Position numbers and translations under genes: made by a program. Source: Pectobacterium wasabiae CFBP 3304 (GTDB lineage Bacteria > Pseudomonadota > Gammaproteobacteria > Enterobacterales > Enterobacteriaceae). From it: a DNA stretch of 64,000 nt. The notes under the pieces were generated by a model. That model was not told the DNA's origin, made no database searches, and saw nothing but the letters and a program-made list of their open reading frames with translations. The stretch lies in NCBI RefSeq assembly GCF_001742185.1, contig NZ_CP015750.1, positions 3,534,001-3,598,000 on the forward strand, given 5' to 3'. Below are positions 48,805 to 57,926 of this stretch, piece by piece; within the stretch, counting starts at the first letter, position 1; each line of letters starts with the position of its first letter.

Positions 48805-49575
48805 TCAGGCGATAATCACCTGTTGGCAGTGCCTCTGGAGTAACGAGAGTTCGGGTTTGTCTGCGCTAAGCGTATCAGTCACGATCATGTCGATTTCCTG
48901 CATGGTGGCATAGACCACGCGGCTCGTGATGCCAATCTTGCTGTGATCCGCGAGGATAATTCGCGTTCTGGCATGTTGCACCATCGATCGGGCAATTGCC
49001 GCTTCGTGGTGAGCAAAACTGGTCGCGCCAGAGGCCGCATCTACCCCGACCGGAGAGAGGATCGCCACGTCGGCACGGTAGCGATCCAGTTCATTGAGGG
49101 TGATATCACCGCTGGTTGCCTGTGCTGAAGCTCCCATGTATCCACCGAGTAGTATCACGCTATGTTGTGCGACAGACTCTGTTGCGGTAAGTTTCTGCGC
49201 AACGGTGAGACTGTTGGTAATCACCGTCATTCCCGGCATAGAAAGCAGTTCGTCGGCTAACAGGGAGGTGGTGCTACCCGCGTCGATAAACAGCGTTTGT
49301 CCGGCCTTTAGCTGTTGCACCGCTGCACGGGCAATAGCCTGCTTCTCTTTTTCGCGCACGGTATTGCGAATGGACAACGGTGGTTCCGGTGCTTCCGTTG
49401 TGGCTACGATCCCGCCATGAACGCGGCGCAACGCTCCTGCCGCTTCCAGCTTGAGAATATCGCGTCGTACCGTTTCGCGTGAAACACCGAGATGCTGAAT
49501 AATTTTCTCGGTGCTCACTCGGTTTAATGTTGAGAGCAGAGCCTGTATGCGATGTAACCGCGTTTCTTCTAACAT
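48805..49575 (-). CDS. DeoR-family transcriptional regulator
   Basis: A 256-residue repressor-type protein with an N-terminal winged helix-turn-helix (VSTEKIIQHLGVSRETVRRDILKLEAAGALRRVHGG, residues about 20-55) and a C-terminal sugar-phosphate-isomerase-like sensor domain (DAGSTTSLLADEL, VDAASGATSF). It follows the ABC permease gene by 31 bases on the same strand and probably regulates the transporter and the divergent PLP enzyme. Its ligand is likely a phosphorylated compound, as in related regulators. Confidence 0.88.
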   Translation of the reverse strand: MLEETRLHRIQALLSTLNRVSTEKIIQHLGVSRETVRRDILKLEAAGALRRVHGGIVATTEAPEPPLSIRNTVREKEKQAIARAAVQQLKAGQTLFIDAGSTTSLLADELLSMPGMTVITNSLTVAQKLTATESVAQHSVILLGGYMGASAQATSGDITLNELDRYRADVAILSPVGVDAASGATSFAHHEAAIARSMVQHARTRIILADHSKIGITSRVVYATMQEIDMIVTDTLSADKPELSLLQRHCQQVIIA

Positions 49576-49606
49576 AGCTGTCCATTCTTTGATGTTTTGA
49601 CACCGG

Positions 49607-51259
49607 TTACCATGATTGCCGCTTCTCTGTCACAAGGTGCAGAAGCAGTGCTGTTATCGCCACGATAGCCATAATACAGGTCGAAAAAGCGGCCGCCTGT
49701 GACGTAAAGCCGGCTTCATCCAGCCGCATCACGGTGACGGCACCTAAAGGCAGCGACGGCGTGACCAAAAAAATCACGGCTGATAGTGTAACCATTGAGC
49801 GCATGAATAAAAACATAGCGACCGAAATCAGCGTTACGCGCATGGCTGGCAGGTAGACATCACGCAAAATACGCACTACGCCGCCGCCTAAAACCGTGGT
49901 GGCATCTTCCATCGCATGCGGGACGTTGCGTATCCCCATCATCATCGTGGTGTAGCCTTGCGTGTGATAGTGGTAATAATTGCACAATGCCACCAGCAGC
50001 GCCGAACCATACAGCATTCCCCAGGGAAGATCGGCCGAATTAAACGTGAACACATAAGATAGCCCCAATACCAGGCCGGGGACGGCAACAGGCAACGCGC
50101 TAAGCAGTGCGGCGGTATTAGCAACTTTGCCCGGTTGGCGGTGAATACCGAATGTGAGCAGGAATAACAGTGCGGTGCCAACCGCTGCCGCCAGTGCTGA
50201 GATCCAGACGGATGTCCACAGTGGCGTATAGCCTCCCGCGAGATCGATATCGTAATGTTTTAGTGTCAGATCCAGACGGTACGGCCATAGGCGTATCATG
50301 CTGGCAATAATGACGGTGCCAATAACGGTGACAATCATGAGTGCAATCGTCATGGTTGCCAGGTAGAACGACATATCGCGCGTGCGCAGCGGCTGCGGAA
50401 CGTGCGGAATAGCCGCATGTGAACCAATGGCTTTTTGCCGTCTGGTCGTTGCGCGCTCTATCCAGATCGATGCTGCCGCAGGCAACAGGAGTAGGATCCC
50501 GACAACGGCTCCCATGCCGAATTTCATTTGCCCACTGACCTGGCTGTAGATCTCGGTCGCCAGTACTGAGAAGTTGCCGCCGATGACAATCGCGTTGCCG
50601 AAATCAGTGATCGTGATGGTAAAGATGACAAAGGCCGCGCTTAGCAGGCCGTATCGCAGGCCGGGCAGGGTGATATCCAGAAACTGTCGCCAGTCAGATG
50701 CACCCAGAACGTTAGCGGCTTCATACTGGCGCGTATCGCTATGGCGCAGCGTGGTGCGAATGATCAGAATCGCCTGTGGCAGCGCGTACAGGACGTTGGC
50801 GATCAATAGCCCCCAGAAACCGTAAATATCCAATCGCACGCCAAGAAGATTGCCGATGATGCCGTTTCTTCCCAGCAGAAAAATCAATCCCAATCCCAAC
50901 ACCAGCGAGGGCGCAAGGATAGGCAGCGAGGTCGAAAATGCGATAAAACGCTTTGCAGGCATCGCCGTACATTCCAACCCATAGGCGACAATAAATCCCA
51001 GCAAGAGCGTGACCAGCGTGGTGACGATGCCAAGTAACAGGCTGTTTGCGGTCGCCCGCCAGATGCCAGGCGAATCCATTAGCGCCAAATAGTTTGATAA
51101 CCCAACCGTACCGTTGCGATCGTTCAACAGACTGTGCCAGACGATACTTAGCATCGGTATAGCGAAAAACATGAGCAGTGCCAGCAGCGGGACCCACAGA
51201 CACAGACGGGAAAGCCAGCGATCGCTGACCGTTTGCGGGGGGAGATGTATCTGATTCAT
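49607..51259 (-). CDS. ABC transporter permease, aminoethylphosphonate (PhnU2) type
   Basis: A 550-residue polytopic protein made of two fused permease domains with about twelve helices, as in FbpB-type importers. Each half has an EAA-like coupling loop (ANVLGASDWRQFLDITLPGLRYG in the first, DATTVLGGGVVRILRDVYLPAMR in the second). The size and the company of the ATPase and binding protein fit the putative 2-aminoethylphosphonate importer family. The ATG at 51259 overlaps the ATPase stop by four bases. Confidence 0.82.
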   Translation of the reverse strand: MNQIHLPPQTVSDRWLSRLCLWVPLLALLMFFAIPMLSIVWHSLLNDRNGTVGLSNYLALMDSPGIWRATANSLLLGIVTTLVTLLLGFIVAYGLECTAMPAKRFIAFSTSLPILAPSLVLGLGLIFLLGRNGIIGNLLGVRLDIYGFWGLLIANVLYALPQAILIIRTTLRHSDTRQYEAANVLGASDWRQFLDITLPGLRYGLLSAAFVIFTITITDFGNAIVIGGNFSVLATEIYSQVSGQMKFGMGAVVGILLLLPAAASIWIERATTRRQKAIGSHAAIPHVPQPLRTRDMSFYLATMTIALMIVTVIGTVIIASMIRLWPYRLDLTLKHYDIDLAGGYTPLWTSVWISALAAAVGTALLFLLTFGIHRQPGKVANTAALLSALPVAVPGLVLGLSYVFTFNSADLPWGMLYGSALLVALCNYYHYHTQGYTTMMMGIRNVPHAMEDATTVLGGGVVRILRDVYLPAMRVTLISVAMFLFMRSMVTLSAVIFLVTPSLPLGAVTVMRLDEAGFTSQAAAFSTCIMAIVAITALLLHLVTEKRQSW

Positions 51260-52266
51260 GCATGCACCCAAGCGCAGTCTTCTGCGCGAATCGAGAGATG
51301 AATGGAGTCGCCTGGGCTCCAGTTCACGGTGCTGCTAGTCTCGACCAACAGCGGCTGCGACTTCCATAGCACCTGTACGCGTTGGATACTGCCGAGGAAA
51401 CTGGTGTTGATGACCCGTCCTTCAGCACCTTCTACTTTATGCAGCGCAATCCTTTCCGGACGGATAAACAATTCGGCACCTTCTGGTAGTGCTATTTCCT
51501 GTGCTGAGGGGAGCAGTTCCGGCATCCATGTGTTGACGACATCACGCGACAGCAAATTGCTGTGCCCCATGAATTCGGCAACGAAACGCGTGCGTGGGCG
51601 GGTATAGAGTTCGTGCGGCGTCCCTTCCTGCACAATGCGCCCTCCGTGCATGCAAATGATTTTATCCGCCATGCTCATGGCTTCTTCCTGATCGTGCGTG
51701 ACCATCAGGGTCGGAATGCCGAGCCGCTGCTGCACGTCGCGTAATTCCTGACGCAATCCGGCGCGCACGCGTGCATCCAGTGCCGAAAGCGGTTCATCCA
51801 GTAACAGTAGGGAAGGATTGACCGCCAGCGCGCGTGCAATCGCGACTCGCTGCTGCTGCCCGCCTGAAAGTTGAGCAGGATAGCGATCGCCAAATCCGCT
51901 GAGGCGCACGGTGTCCAATAGGTCGCTGACGCGTGCGGCAATTTCCTCAGCAGGCGTCTGGCGGATTTTGAGACCATAGCCAATATTTTGCGCAATCGTC
52001 ATGTGGGGAAAAAGTGAGTAGGACTGAAAGACGATGCCAAAGCCTCGTTCCCTTGCCGGTACGTTAACCAGATCGCGATCGTCCAGCGTGATTTTTCCCC
52101 CATCACAGCTTAATAGCCCGGCAATGATGCGTAGCAAGGTCGTTTTACCACAGCCGCTAGGGCCAAGAAGGCAGACAAACTCGGCATTGTCGATCGACAA
52201 ATTGATGCGATCGAGAGCGACATAACCGTCAAAGCTTTTATAAAGATTTTGAATAACCAGTGCCAT
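51256..52266 (-). CDS. ABC transporter ATPase, aminoethylphosphonate (PhnT) type
   Basis: A 336-residue importer ATPase. Walker A is GPSGCGKTT (residues 34-42), the signature LSGGQQQR and Walker B LLLDEPLSALD. The C-terminal 100 residues form the regulatory TOBE domain (RPERIALHKVEGAEG, STVNWSPGDSIHLSI). It is the FbpC/PhnT type of ATPase that partners fused permeases. The substrate is inferred from context only. Confidence 0.85.
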   Translation of the reverse strand: MALVIQNLYKSFDGYVALDRINLSIDNAEFVCLLGPSGCGKTTLLRIIAGLLSCDGGKITLDDRDLVNVPARERGFGIVFQSYSLFPHMTIAQNIGYGLKIRQTPAEEIAARVSDLLDTVRLSGFGDRYPAQLSGGQQQRVAIARALAVNPSLLLLDEPLSALDARVRAGLRQELRDVQQRLGIPTLMVTHDQEEAMSMADKIICMHGGRIVQEGTPHELYTRPRTRFVAEFMGHSNLLSRDVVNTWMPELLPSAQEIALPEGAELFIRPERIALHKVEGAEGRVINTSFLGSIQRVQVLWKSQPLLVETSSTVNWSPGDSIHLSIRAEDCAWVHA

Positions 52267-52286
52267 GAATGCGACCTCTTAATTAC

Positions 52287-52323
52287 GACTGCCGCGAAGG
52301 CGGACAGACTTTGTGCGGCAGTC
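52287..52323. other. Intercistronic hairpin between binding protein and ATPase genes
   Basis: GACTGCCGC (52287-52295) and GCGGCAGTC (52315-52323), perfect 9-bp arms around 19 bases, located in the 77-base gap after the binding-protein gene. Such hairpins commonly stabilise the upstream cistron or cause partial termination, making more binding protein than ATPase. Confidence 0.55.
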
Positions 52324-52343
52324 TTTACTGCAAATTCAGACCA

Positions 52344-53363
52344 TTAGCGGCCGATGGATTTTTGCCAGATTGCCAGTGTCGCGTCACGATCGTTGGCGCT
52401 TTTGGTAAAATCCACAGGGTAGAGAACGTGAGTGAGATCGGCTGGCAGACCCGCCATTTGCGCGGCTTTTGACTGTTCAACGCCAGGGATGGTTACGATC
52501 TCTTTGTATTTGGTGTACAGCGCGGCGGCATGGCTGGAAAGTGTCCAGTCAAGGAACCGTTTAGCGTCCGGTTTGTTCTTGGCCGCCGCCATCAGAGCGG
52601 AGGCTTCCAACTCATAGCCTGCGCCATCGTTTGGGATCACCATTTTGACGGGGTAGCCTTCTTCAATTGATTGCATGGCGGCGAAAGCCAGTGACACGCC
52701 AATGGCATATTCCCCCGTGCGTGCGGCTTTACACGGGCGTGAGCCTGACTTGGTGTATTGGGCGATGTTGCCATCCAGCGACTTCAGAAATGCCCAACCG
52801 TTTTGTTCACCTTTAGATTGCAGCAATGCAGCGATTTGCAGGTAACCGGTGCCGGACGACACGGGGTTTGGCATCACAATCTCACCTTTATAGATCGGGT
52901 TCGTCAGATCCTGCCAGGAGGCGGGTACCGGAAGATTCTTGGCTTTTAGCGCTTCGGTGTTGACGCAAAAGGCGGCCATATAGCCTGTTGCCGCAAACCA
53001 CTTGTGATCCGGCGCGCGATAAGTGGCGGCGAGGTTGTCGCTACCTTTGGCATCGTAAGGTTCTAATAATGCAGACAGTCGTGGATCCATCACGCTGGTT
53101 ACCGCCCAGCCCCAAATGACGTCATGTTGCGGATTTTTGGATTCGGCCAGGATCCGTGGACCAAGGTCACCAGTGGACAAGCGCAGTACGTTAATGGTCA
53201 GGTCGGGCAAATCTTTCTTGGCCTGTGCGACGTAATCTTTGATCTCATCTTCTTCCAACGAGGTATAGACCGTGACGGTGCCAGCGTGTGCGGCAGCGTT
53301 AACCAGCGTGGCACAGGTGAATGCCGCAAGCAGACTGACGCGGTGAAATAAAGATCGGTTCAT
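52344..53363 (-). CDS. Periplasmic binding protein, aminoethylphosphonate (PhnS2) type
   Basis: A 339-residue periplasmic protein with a signal peptide to about residue 27 (LLAAFTCATLVNAAAHA). It belongs to the Fbp-like extracellular solute-binding family: GTVTVYTSLEEDEIKDYVAQ, WGWAVTSVMDPRLSALLEPY, NPVSSGTGYLQIAALLQ. Relatives of this size are annotated as putative 2-aminoethylphosphonate binders, though the same fold also binds ferric iron and polyamines. It is the first gene of the transporter operon. Confidence 0.85.
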   Translation of the reverse strand: MNRSLFHRVSLLAAFTCATLVNAAAHAGTVTVYTSLEEDEIKDYVAQAKKDLPDLTINVLRLSTGDLGPRILAESKNPQHDVIWGWAVTSVMDPRLSALLEPYDAKGSDNLAATYRAPDHKWFAATGYMAAFCVNTEALKAKNLPVPASWQDLTNPIYKGEIVMPNPVSSGTGYLQIAALLQSKGEQNGWAFLKSLDGNIAQYTKSGSRPCKAARTGEYAIGVSLAFAAMQSIEEGYPVKMVIPNDGAGYELEASALMAAAKNKPDAKRFLDWTLSSHAAALYTKYKEIVTIPGVEQSKAAQMAGLPADLTHVLYPVDFTKSANDRDATLAIWQKSIGR

Positions 53364-53779
53364 AAATGTTCCCCTACGGTTGTGGAAAATGTTGGCATCG
53401 GTGTCCCCCTCGTCTCGAACGGAATATCGCTCGTTATGTGCATTTTTGTGTTTATTACGAGTGGTCTAAATTTTTAGCACTAATCGTGCCATTTTCTGAT
53501 TTGATGATATTTGTTGTTGGAATTTTAAGGTTAATCAATATGTTATTTATTTTTTCTGTGCGTGAGATGACTTAAACAACAAATGGACAGACCGGTGTAT
53601 TGTTTTTTGTGACGATTTCATTGCACTTTTTTGGCATTTTTGTGCATCAAAAAAGTGCATTTTTTTGTATTTGTGTATTTTATTGCTTTTGGTGTAGGGT
53701 GGACATTATCTGAACATGCACGATGCGTTTTACCCCTGTGATATGCCATCGGGCCACAACCTTTGATACAGGAGTCATT
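53364..53779. promoter_or_regulatory. Divergent control region with GTGCA repeats
   Basis: A 416-base AT-rich spacer between the transporter operon and the PLP enzyme. GTGCATTTTTGTG occurs at 53438-53450, and related copies lie around 53634 and 53655. The main feature is the inverted repeat at 53622-53659. No credible gene lies here. Confidence 0.6.
53622..53659. promoter_or_regulatory. Candidate operator, 12-bp inverted repeat
   Basis: TGCACTTTTTTG (53622-53633) and CAAAAAAGTGCA (53648-53659) are perfect arms with a 14-base spacer. They lie about 120-160 bases ahead of the PLP enzyme start. The neighbouring DeoR-type regulator is the obvious candidate to bind here; this is inference from position and symmetry. 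Confidence 0.5.
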
Positions 53780-55126
53780 ATGGCGACACGATCAACCATT
53801 ATGGATACCAACAGTTTTCGTACTGAACATGCAGATGCGCTGGATGAGGACACCCGTAGACTGACGAATAGGCGCACCCAGGTGCTAGGGGATTCTTACC
53901 GTTTGTTCTACCGTAACCCAGTGCATCTGGTGCGCGGTGAGGGGCAATATCTGTGGGATGCTGCTGGGCATAAGTATCTGGATGTCTACAACAATGTCGC
54001 CAGTATCGGGCACTGTCACCCTGCGGTCATCGACGCCGTTCACGAGCAAATGCGTCAGCTCAATACCCATACCCGCTATTTGCACGAACGTATTTTGGAT
54101 TACTCTGCGGATATTCTCAGTACGGTGCCTGCCGCCATCAATAAGGCGATGTACATGTGTACCGGATCGGAGGCCAACGATCTGGCGATTCGCGTGGCTC
54201 GCGCTTATAGCGGAGGGACTGGCATTATTGTGAGCCGAGAAGCCTATCACGGGACCAGCGAACTGACGTCCGGTGCGTCGCCTGCGCTCGGAAGTGGGCA
54301 GCCTTTGGCGGCGACAACGCGTCTTGTTCCAGCGCCCGATCGCTATCGCGTGAATGCACCCGATTTGGGTGCCTGGTTTGCGCAGCAAATTCAATGTCAA
54401 ATTGATGATATGGCCGCGAACGGCATCAAATTCGCTGGTCTTCTGGTTGATTCCATTTTTTCTTCGGATGGTGTAATGCCGGGGCCGGCTGGCTATCTGC
54501 AACCTGCGATAGAGGTAGTACATGCCAATGGTGGGATTTTCATCGCTGATGAAGTCCAGCCCGGTTTTGCCCGCACGGGCGAACATTTTTGGGGATTTGG
54601 CCGGCATGGTATTGTGCCCGATGTCGTGACATTGGGTAAACCGATGGGCAACGGCATACCGGTATCGGCGCTCTTGGCAAAAGCCGATGTGCTGGCGGCA
54701 TTCAGCGATGACATTCCCTACTTTAATACGTTTGGTGGAAACCCGGTGTCGATGGCGGCAGCACAGGCGGTATTAAACGTTATTCGCGAGGAAGGTTTAC
54801 AGGAGCATAGCCGTATTGTCGGGGAAAAATTGCAGCGGGAGCTGGCGCTGCTTGCCGATCGCCATGCGTGTATTGGTGATGTGCGCGGGGCAGGGCTGTT
54901 TATCGGCTTTGAGCTGGTTCGCGATCGAGAAACAAAAACACCGGATAAAGCGCTGGCGCTGGACGTGGTTGAACAACTTCGCGCTGAACGCGTCCTCACA
55001 TCGGTTGCCGGTCCGCATGGTAATGTATTGAAGTTGCGCCCGCCATTGGCATTTCAGGAGCATGATATTGACTGGCTGGTCGGGGCGCTCGATCGGGCGT
55101 TAAACTTGCAGTCACATCGACGTTAA
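53780..55126 (+). CDS. Class III PLP-dependent aminotransferase/phospho-lyase family enzyme
   Basis: A 448-residue fold-type I PLP enzyme. The cofactor lysine is in VTLGKPMGNGIPVSAL, the PLP aspartate in FIADEVQPGFARTG, and YFNTFGGNPVSMAAA follows. The PMGNG and YFNTFGG segments resemble the AGXT2-like subgroup that includes ethanolamine-phosphate phospho-lyase and the phosphonate ammonia-lyase PbfA, rather than ordinary class III transaminases. Coupled to an aminoethylphosphonate-type transporter, it may act on an aminophosphonate or an amino-alcohol phosphate. The ATG at 53780 has CAGGAG five bases ahead. Exact reaction is not shown by the sequence. Confidence 0.8.
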   Translation: MATRSTIMDTNSFRTEHADALDEDTRRLTNRRTQVLGDSYRLFYRNPVHLVRGEGQYLWDAAGHKYLDVYNNVASIGHCHPAVIDAVHEQMRQLNTHTRYLHERILDYSADILSTVPAAINKAMYMCTGSEANDLAIRVARAYSGGTGIIVSREAYHGTSELTSGASPALGSGQPLAATTRLVPAPDRYRVNAPDLGAWFAQQIQCQIDDMAANGIKFAGLLVDSIFSSDGVMPGPAGYLQPAIEVVHANGGIFIADEVQPGFARTGEHFWGFGRHGIVPDVVTLGKPMGNGIPVSALLAKADVLAAFSDDIPYFNTFGGNPVSMAAAQAVLNVIREEGLQEHSRIVGEKLQRELALLADRHACIGDVRGAGLFIGFELVRDRETKTPDKALALDVVEQLRAERVLTSVAGPHGNVLKLRPPLAFQEHDIDWLVGALDRALNLQSHRR

Positions 55127-55135
55127 TTTCCCTCA

Positions 55136-55173
55136 GAGACACATGCGTCGGCAACTGTCGCCGCATGTGTCTC
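55136..55173 (+). terminator. Hairpin after the PLP enzyme gene
   Basis: Perfect 12-bp arms GAGACACATGCG (55136-55147) and CGCATGTGTCTC (55162-55173) around a 14-base loop, nine bases beyond the stop codon. A TTTTT run follows only about 11 bases later, so termination may be imperfect. Confidence 0.65.
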
Positions 55174-55479
55174 CACGCTGTACGTTTTTCCCCCGTCACC
55201 GCCCATCTTGCTTAGGCTGAATGTGAATTATGCGTATCGTCTAGCATTATTCTTGCAGTTTTTATTAAATGAAATCTCAACAAATGCACTATATTACGCG
55301 CTGTGCATTTGAGTGCGTCGGTGCGGCAACCTCTATCGGAAGCCTTAGTCGCTTAAGGCAGGGAAGATGTTTTTCACCTTGTCAGAGAAGGGATGTGACC
55401 GTCGGAATTTTCAACCTGTCTTGTGCTTCAGCGCGCTGTTCTGACTCTGACGCCTGGATTGACTGGGTCTTTATAACGA
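55174..55479. other. Spacer upstream of bglX
   Basis: A gene-free stretch of about 300 bases that should contain the bglX promoter. Its one clear feature is the inverted repeat CAAATGCAC (55281-55289) and GTGCATTTG (55303-55311), with a 13-base spacer. Its half-sites resemble those of the inverted repeat 1.6 kb to the left. Confidence 0.5.
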
Positions 55480-57786
55480 ATGAAATGGCTTACTTCACTG
55501 ACTATAGCAATTGGACTTGCCTGTAATCCGGCGTTTGCGCAGGCGTTGACGCCTGTGCCAGCATCAATATCGCCTTCACATCAGCAGCGTGATGCATTCG
55601 TCACGGATTTGCTGAAGAAAATGACGTTGGAAGAGAAGATCGGCCAGCTCCGATTGATCAGCGTCGGAACGGATAACCCGAAAGAAGCCATTCGGGAAAT
55701 GATTAAAAACGGCCAGGTTGGCGCGATTTTTAATACGGTGACCCGCCCAGATATTCGTGCGATGCAGGATCAGGTGATGCAGCTTAGCCGCCTGAAGATC
55801 CCCCTGTTTTTTGCCTATGATGTGGTGCACGGCCAGCGCACCATTTTCCCTATCGCTCTGGGGTTAGCCTCCAGTTGGGATATGGACGTGATTGCGAAAA
55901 GCGCGCGGGTGGCGGCTTATGAAGCGACAGAAGATGGTCTGAATATGACCTGGGCGCCGATGGTGGATATCACCCGCGATCCGCGCTGGGGTCGCGTGTC
56001 GGAAGGCTTCGGTGAAGACACCTGGCTGACCAGTAAAATCGCTGGTGTGGTAGTCAAATCCTTTCAGGGCGATGACGTCACCGGACGCCACTCGCTGATG
56101 ACCAGCGTCAAACACTACGCGCTTTATGGTGCGGTTGAAGGTGGACGTGACTATAACACCGTGGACATGAGCCCTCAGCGCATGTTCCAGGACTATATGC
56201 CGCCTTACAAAGCGGCGATTGATGCTGGCAGCAGCGGCGTGATGGTGGCGCTGAATTCCATCAATGGTACACCGGCCACCTCAAACAGTTGGTTGCTGAA
56301 GGATGTGCTACGCGATCAGTGGAATTTCAAAGGCATTACCATTACCGATCACGGTGCGATTAAAGAGCTGATTAAGCATGGCGTTGCCAGCGATCCACGC
56401 GATGCGTCACGTCTGGCGCTTAAATCCGGTATCGGGATGAGTATGAGCGACGAATATTTCGTGCGCTATCTGCCTGAGTTGGTGAAAAGTGGTGCGGTGA
56501 GCGTGCAGGAGATCGACGATGCCTGCCGTCAGGTTTTGAACGTGAAATACGATATGGGGCTGTTTGAAGATCCGTATCGTCATTTGGGCGTTGCGAGTTC
56601 CGATCCGGTGGATACCAATGCGGAAAGCCGCTTACACCGTTTGGATGCACGTGATGTGGCGCGTAAAAGTCTGGTGCTGTTGAAAAACCGTCTGCAAACG
56701 CTGCCACTGAAAAAGCAGGGCACGATTGCCGTCGTGGGGCCATTGGCTGACAGCCAGCGCGATACGATGGGAAGCTGGTCTGCTGCGGGCGTCACGAAAC
56801 AGACGATTACCGTTTATCAGGGCCTGAAGAATGCGGTCGGCGATAAAGCCACGATTCTCTATGCTAAAGGTGCCAACGTCAGTAATCACAAAGGCATCAT
56901 CGATTTCCTGAATCAGTATGAAGATGCGGTGCAGGTGGATAAACGTCCACCGCAGGTGATGATCGATGAAGCCGTAGAAGCCGCGAAGAAGGCGGATGTG
57001 GTGGTTGCGGTTGTCGGTGAGGCTGCGGGGATGGCACATGAGGCATCCAGCCGATCGAATATCGATCTGCCGCAAAGCCAGCGTGACCTGATCGCGGCGC
57101 TGAAAGCCACGGGTAAACCGCTGGTGCTGGTGCTGATGAACGGTCGCCCTCTGGCGCTGGTGCGTGAAGATCAACAGGCCGATGCGTTCCTGGAAACCTG
57201 GTTCAGCGGCACGGAAGGCGGCAATGCGATCGCCGATGTGCTGTTTGGTGACTATAACCCATCAGGCAAGCTGCCGATGTCCTTCCCGCGTTCTGTCGGG
57301 CAGATTCCGATTTATTACAATCACCTGCCGTCAGGCCGTCCTTATACGCCGGAAAACCCGGGTAAATATACTTCTCACTACTATGACGAGGCCAATGGGC
57401 CGCTCTATCCATTTGGCTATGGCCTGAGCTATACCATGTTCAGCGTGTCAGACGTGCGTTTGTCCAGTCAGACGATGAAGCGTAACGGAACGATCAACGC
57501 CAGCGTAACGGTGAAAAATACCGGCAGTCGTGCTGGTGAAACGGTCGTACAACTGTATCTGCACGATGTGGTGGCTTCCATCAGCCGTCCTCTGAAAGAG
57601 TTGCGTGGTTTTGAGAAAGTGATGCTACAACCGGGAGAATCCCGCACGGTCACCTTCACGCTCGATCAGGATGCACTCAAGTTCTACAATGCCCGCATGC
57701 AGCAGGTGGTGGAGCCCGGTAAGTTCGACGTGATGATCGGTCTGGATTCACAGCGTGTGAAAAGCGACAGCTTCACCCTGTTATAA
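55480..57786 (+). CDS. bglX: Periplasmic beta-glucosidase
   Basis: A glycoside hydrolase family 3 enzyme that releases glucose from beta-glucosides and cello-oligosaccharides in the periplasm. It has 768 residues, against 765 in E. coli, with a signal peptide to about residue 20 (GLACNPAFA). GITITDHGAIKEL carries the catalytic aspartate of the N-terminal barrel. The GH3 C-terminal domain and the fibronectin-like domain (TVKNTGSRAGETVVQLYLHD) are complete. In this host it can act downstream of extracellular cellulases such as CelS. Confidence 0.95.
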   Translation: MKWLTSLTIAIGLACNPAFAQALTPVPASISPSHQQRDAFVTDLLKKMTLEEKIGQLRLISVGTDNPKEAIREMIKNGQVGAIFNTVTRPDIRAMQDQVMQLSRLKIPLFFAYDVVHGQRTIFPIALGLASSWDMDVIAKSARVAAYEATEDGLNMTWAPMVDITRDPRWGRVSEGFGEDTWLTSKIAGVVVKSFQGDDVTGRHSLMTSVKHYALYGAVEGGRDYNTVDMSPQRMFQDYMPPYKAAIDAGSSGVMVALNSINGTPATSNSWLLKDVLRDQWNFKGITITDHGAIKELIKHGVASDPRDASRLALKSGIGMSMSDEYFVRYLPELVKSGAVSVQEIDDACRQVLNVKYDMGLFEDPYRHLGVASSDPVDTNAESRLHRLDARDVARKSLVLLKNRLQTLPLKKQGTIAVVGPLADSQRDTMGSWSAAGVTKQTITVYQGLKNAVGDKATILYAKGANVSNHKGIIDFLNQYEDAVQVDKRPPQVMIDEAVEAAKKADVVVAVVGEAAGMAHEASSRSNIDLPQSQRDLIAALKATGKPLVLVLMNGRPLALVREDQQADAFLETWFSGTEGGNAIADVLFGDYNPSGKLPMSFPRSVGQIPIYYNHLPSGRPYTPENPGKYTSHYYDEANGPLYPFGYGLSYTMFSVSDVRLSSQTMKRNGTINASVTVKNTGSRAGETVVQLYLHDVVASISRPLKELRGFEKVMLQPGESRTVTFTLDQDALKFYNARMQQVVEPGKFDVMIGLDSQRVKSDSFTLL

Positions 57787-57795
57787 ATAGGTTAA

Positions 57796-57822
57796 TTCGC
57801 CGCCGGAGCTTCCGGCGGCGAA
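57796..57822 (+). terminator. Hairpin after bglX
   Basis: TTCGCCGCCGGA and TCCGGCGGCGAA, a perfect 12-bp stem with a GCT loop, ten bases after the bglX stop. It is very stable but has no T-tract. Confidence 0.65.
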
Positions 57823-57832
57823 TGCACGAAGG

Positions 57833-57908
57833 GTGATTATCGAAATGCAGTGTGATTGTCGAAATGCAGTGTGATTGTCGAAATAAAACGTGATTACCGG
57901 AGAATAAG
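57833..57908 (+). repeat. 19-bp tandem repeats upstream of idi
   Basis: Three exact-length units, 57833-57851, 57852-57870 and 57871-57889, begin GTGATT(A/G)TCGAAAT; the first two differ at one base and the third diverges at its end. A fourth partial copy (GTGATTACCGGAGAATAAG) follows. The array ends just before the idi ribosome site and therefore fills the bglX-idi leader. Confidence 0.85.
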
Positions 57909-57926
57909 GTATTGCAGGAGGAAGGT

